A stretch of 7,360 bases of DNA. It comes from WHSM01 sp050701635. Lineage in GTDB: Bacteria; Actinomycetota; Actinomycetes; Mycobacteriales; Micromonosporaceae. Where the stretch lies: NCBI GenBank assembly GCA_050701635.1, contig JBOGDF010000281.1, positions 1 to 7,360 on the forward strand. The letters are read 5' to 3'. Position numbers and translations under genes: made by a program. Of this stretch, positions 6,641 through 7,360 are shown piece by piece (the first letter of the stretch is position 1; the number at the start of each line of letters is the position of its first letter). The notes under the pieces are model-generated. The model saw only the letters and a list, made by a program, of their open reading frames with translations, did not search any database and was not told where the DNA came from.

Positions 6641-6661
6641 CGGCCGGTGGGTTACCGGCCG
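6641..6661 (-). other. Hairpin across the atpH stop codon
   Basis: CGGCCGGT (6641-6648) and ACCGGCCG (6654-6661) form a perfect 8-bp stem with a 5-nt loop. The TAA stop of atpH (complement of 6652-6654) lies in the loop and at the stem base. In the mRNA this sits about 70 bases before the atpA start and could slow ribosomes, protect or cleave the transcript, or reduce read-through. No T-run follows, so it is not a clear terminator. Confidence 0.45.
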
Positions 6662-7360
6662 ATCAGCGCGCCACGCACCTGGTTGAGCCGCCGCAGGGTG
6701 GTCCCGTCGTACAGGTCGTGTCCGATCTGGACGCTGACCCCGCCGAGCACCTCCGGCCTCACGTTGAACTTGAGCGAGACCTGCTCGCCGTAGATCCGGC
6801 TGAGGTTCGCGGCCAGGCGCTCCTCTTCAGCCTCGGAGAGCGGCGCCGCCACTGTCACGTACGCTACTCGCCGCTCTCGTCGCTCCGCCGCGAGATCCAC
6901 CAGCCGGGTCAGCGACGCGGCGAAGTTGCGCCCGCCGAACCCGGCCACAGACAGCTCCGCGAGCCGTACGGTCACCTGGTCCGCCTTGCCGTCGAGCAGC
7001 CCGTGCGCCAGCTCGGCGCGGCGTGCCTCCGGCGCGGACAGGTCGCCGAGCGCGGCGGCCAGCTGCTGATCCCCGTCGACCACCTGGCCGAACCGGAACA
7101 GCTCGTCCTCCACCTCGCCGAGCGTGCCGGCGCGGTCGGCACGGCCCAGCAGCGCCTCCACACCGAGCTGCTCCACGGCACCGAGCAGGTCGATCGAGCT
7201 GGACCAGCGGCCCTCCACGAGCCCGGCCGCCAGGTCGGTGACCTGCGCGGACACCCGGTCGCCGAGCACCGTACGGATCAGGTCCGCCCGGTCCTCGCCG
7301 GCGCGGGCCGGATCCGACAGCGCCCGCCGCAGCCGCGGCTGGTCGGCGAGCAGCCCGGCC
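6652..7360 (-). CDS. atpH: ATP synthase F1 delta subunit, 5' end outside the window
   Basis: Stator subunit that links the b stalk to the top of alpha3beta3. The visible 235 residues already exceed the complete E. coli delta (177), and no start is in view. Actinobacterial deltas are often about 270 residues, and in mycobacteria delta is fused behind a b-type subunit; which applies here cannot be decided. A helical, Ala/Leu/Arg-rich bundle fills the first two thirds, including LFRFGQVVDGDQQLAAAL. The end carries the delta C-terminal domain: AYVTVAAPLSEAEEERL, an IYGEQVSLKFNVRPEVLGG strand region, then VSVQIGHDLYDGTTLRRLNQ, the usual closing motif. A methionine codon at 7267-7269 is internal, not the start: homologous helical sequence continues upstream to the window edge. 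Confidence 0.93.
   Translation of the reverse strand, partial: AGLLADQPRLRRALSDPARAGEDRADLIRTVLGDRVSAQVTDLAAGLVEGRWSSSIDLLGAVEQLGVEALLGRADRAGTLGEVEDELFRFGQVVDGDQQLAAALGDLSAPEARRAELAHGLLDGKADQVTVRLAELSVAGFGGRNFAASLTRLVDLAAERRERRVAYVTVAAPLSEAEEERLAANLSRIYGEQVSLKFNVRPEVLGGVSVQIGHDLYDGTTLRRLNQVRGALIGR

Overview
The window is high-GC actinobacterial DNA. Third codon positions are mostly G or C, GTG starts are used, and genes overlap by a few bases. The F1 subunits carry actinobacterial traits: an alpha subunit of 548 residues with a basic tail, a gamma subunit with an inserted acidic/Gly loop, and a long delta. The gene neighbourhood and a marked excess of the tetramer GTAC suggest Micromonosporaceae or a close relative. 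That assignment is an inference; no marker gene proves it.

Right two thirds (about 1350-7360, minus strand): the 3' part of the ATP synthase operon, read right to left as atpH (delta, 5' end outside the window), atpA (alpha), atpG (gamma), atpD (beta), atpC (epsilon), then a small DUF2550 membrane protein. atpA-atpG and atpG-atpD are tightly packed. atpD and atpC are separated by 460 bp with no convincing gene. That gap starts with a terminator-like hairpin and holds a second long imperfect inverted repeat. Together the F1 subunits form the catalytic head (alpha3beta3), the rotor shaft (gamma, epsilon) and the stator link (delta) of the membrane ATP synthase.

Converging on the operon from the left (plus strand) is a PduO-type ATP:cob(I)alamin adenosyltransferase (690-1268), probably translated from a leaderless mRNA. 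Its stop overlaps the start of a 19-codon remnant of a VOC-family gene (1265-1324). The order atpC-DUF2550-convergent adenosyltransferase is also found in Mycobacterium tuberculosis (Rv1311, Rv1312, Rv1314c), with a transposase gene between the last two there.

Left end (1-611): a divergent pair, the 5' end of a TetR-family regulator (minus strand, running off the window) and a complete VOC-family protein (plus strand). The VOC gene has a good -10 box, TATACT, sitting inside a 33-bp near-perfect palindrome. This looks like an autonomous regulator/target module. A strong hairpin follows the VOC gene.

Nothing here forms a clearly new system. The points most worth following are the atpD-atpC gap with its hairpins, the minimal epsilon subunit next to alpha and gamma extensions, the VOC gene remnant, the TetR operator, and the GTAC bias.
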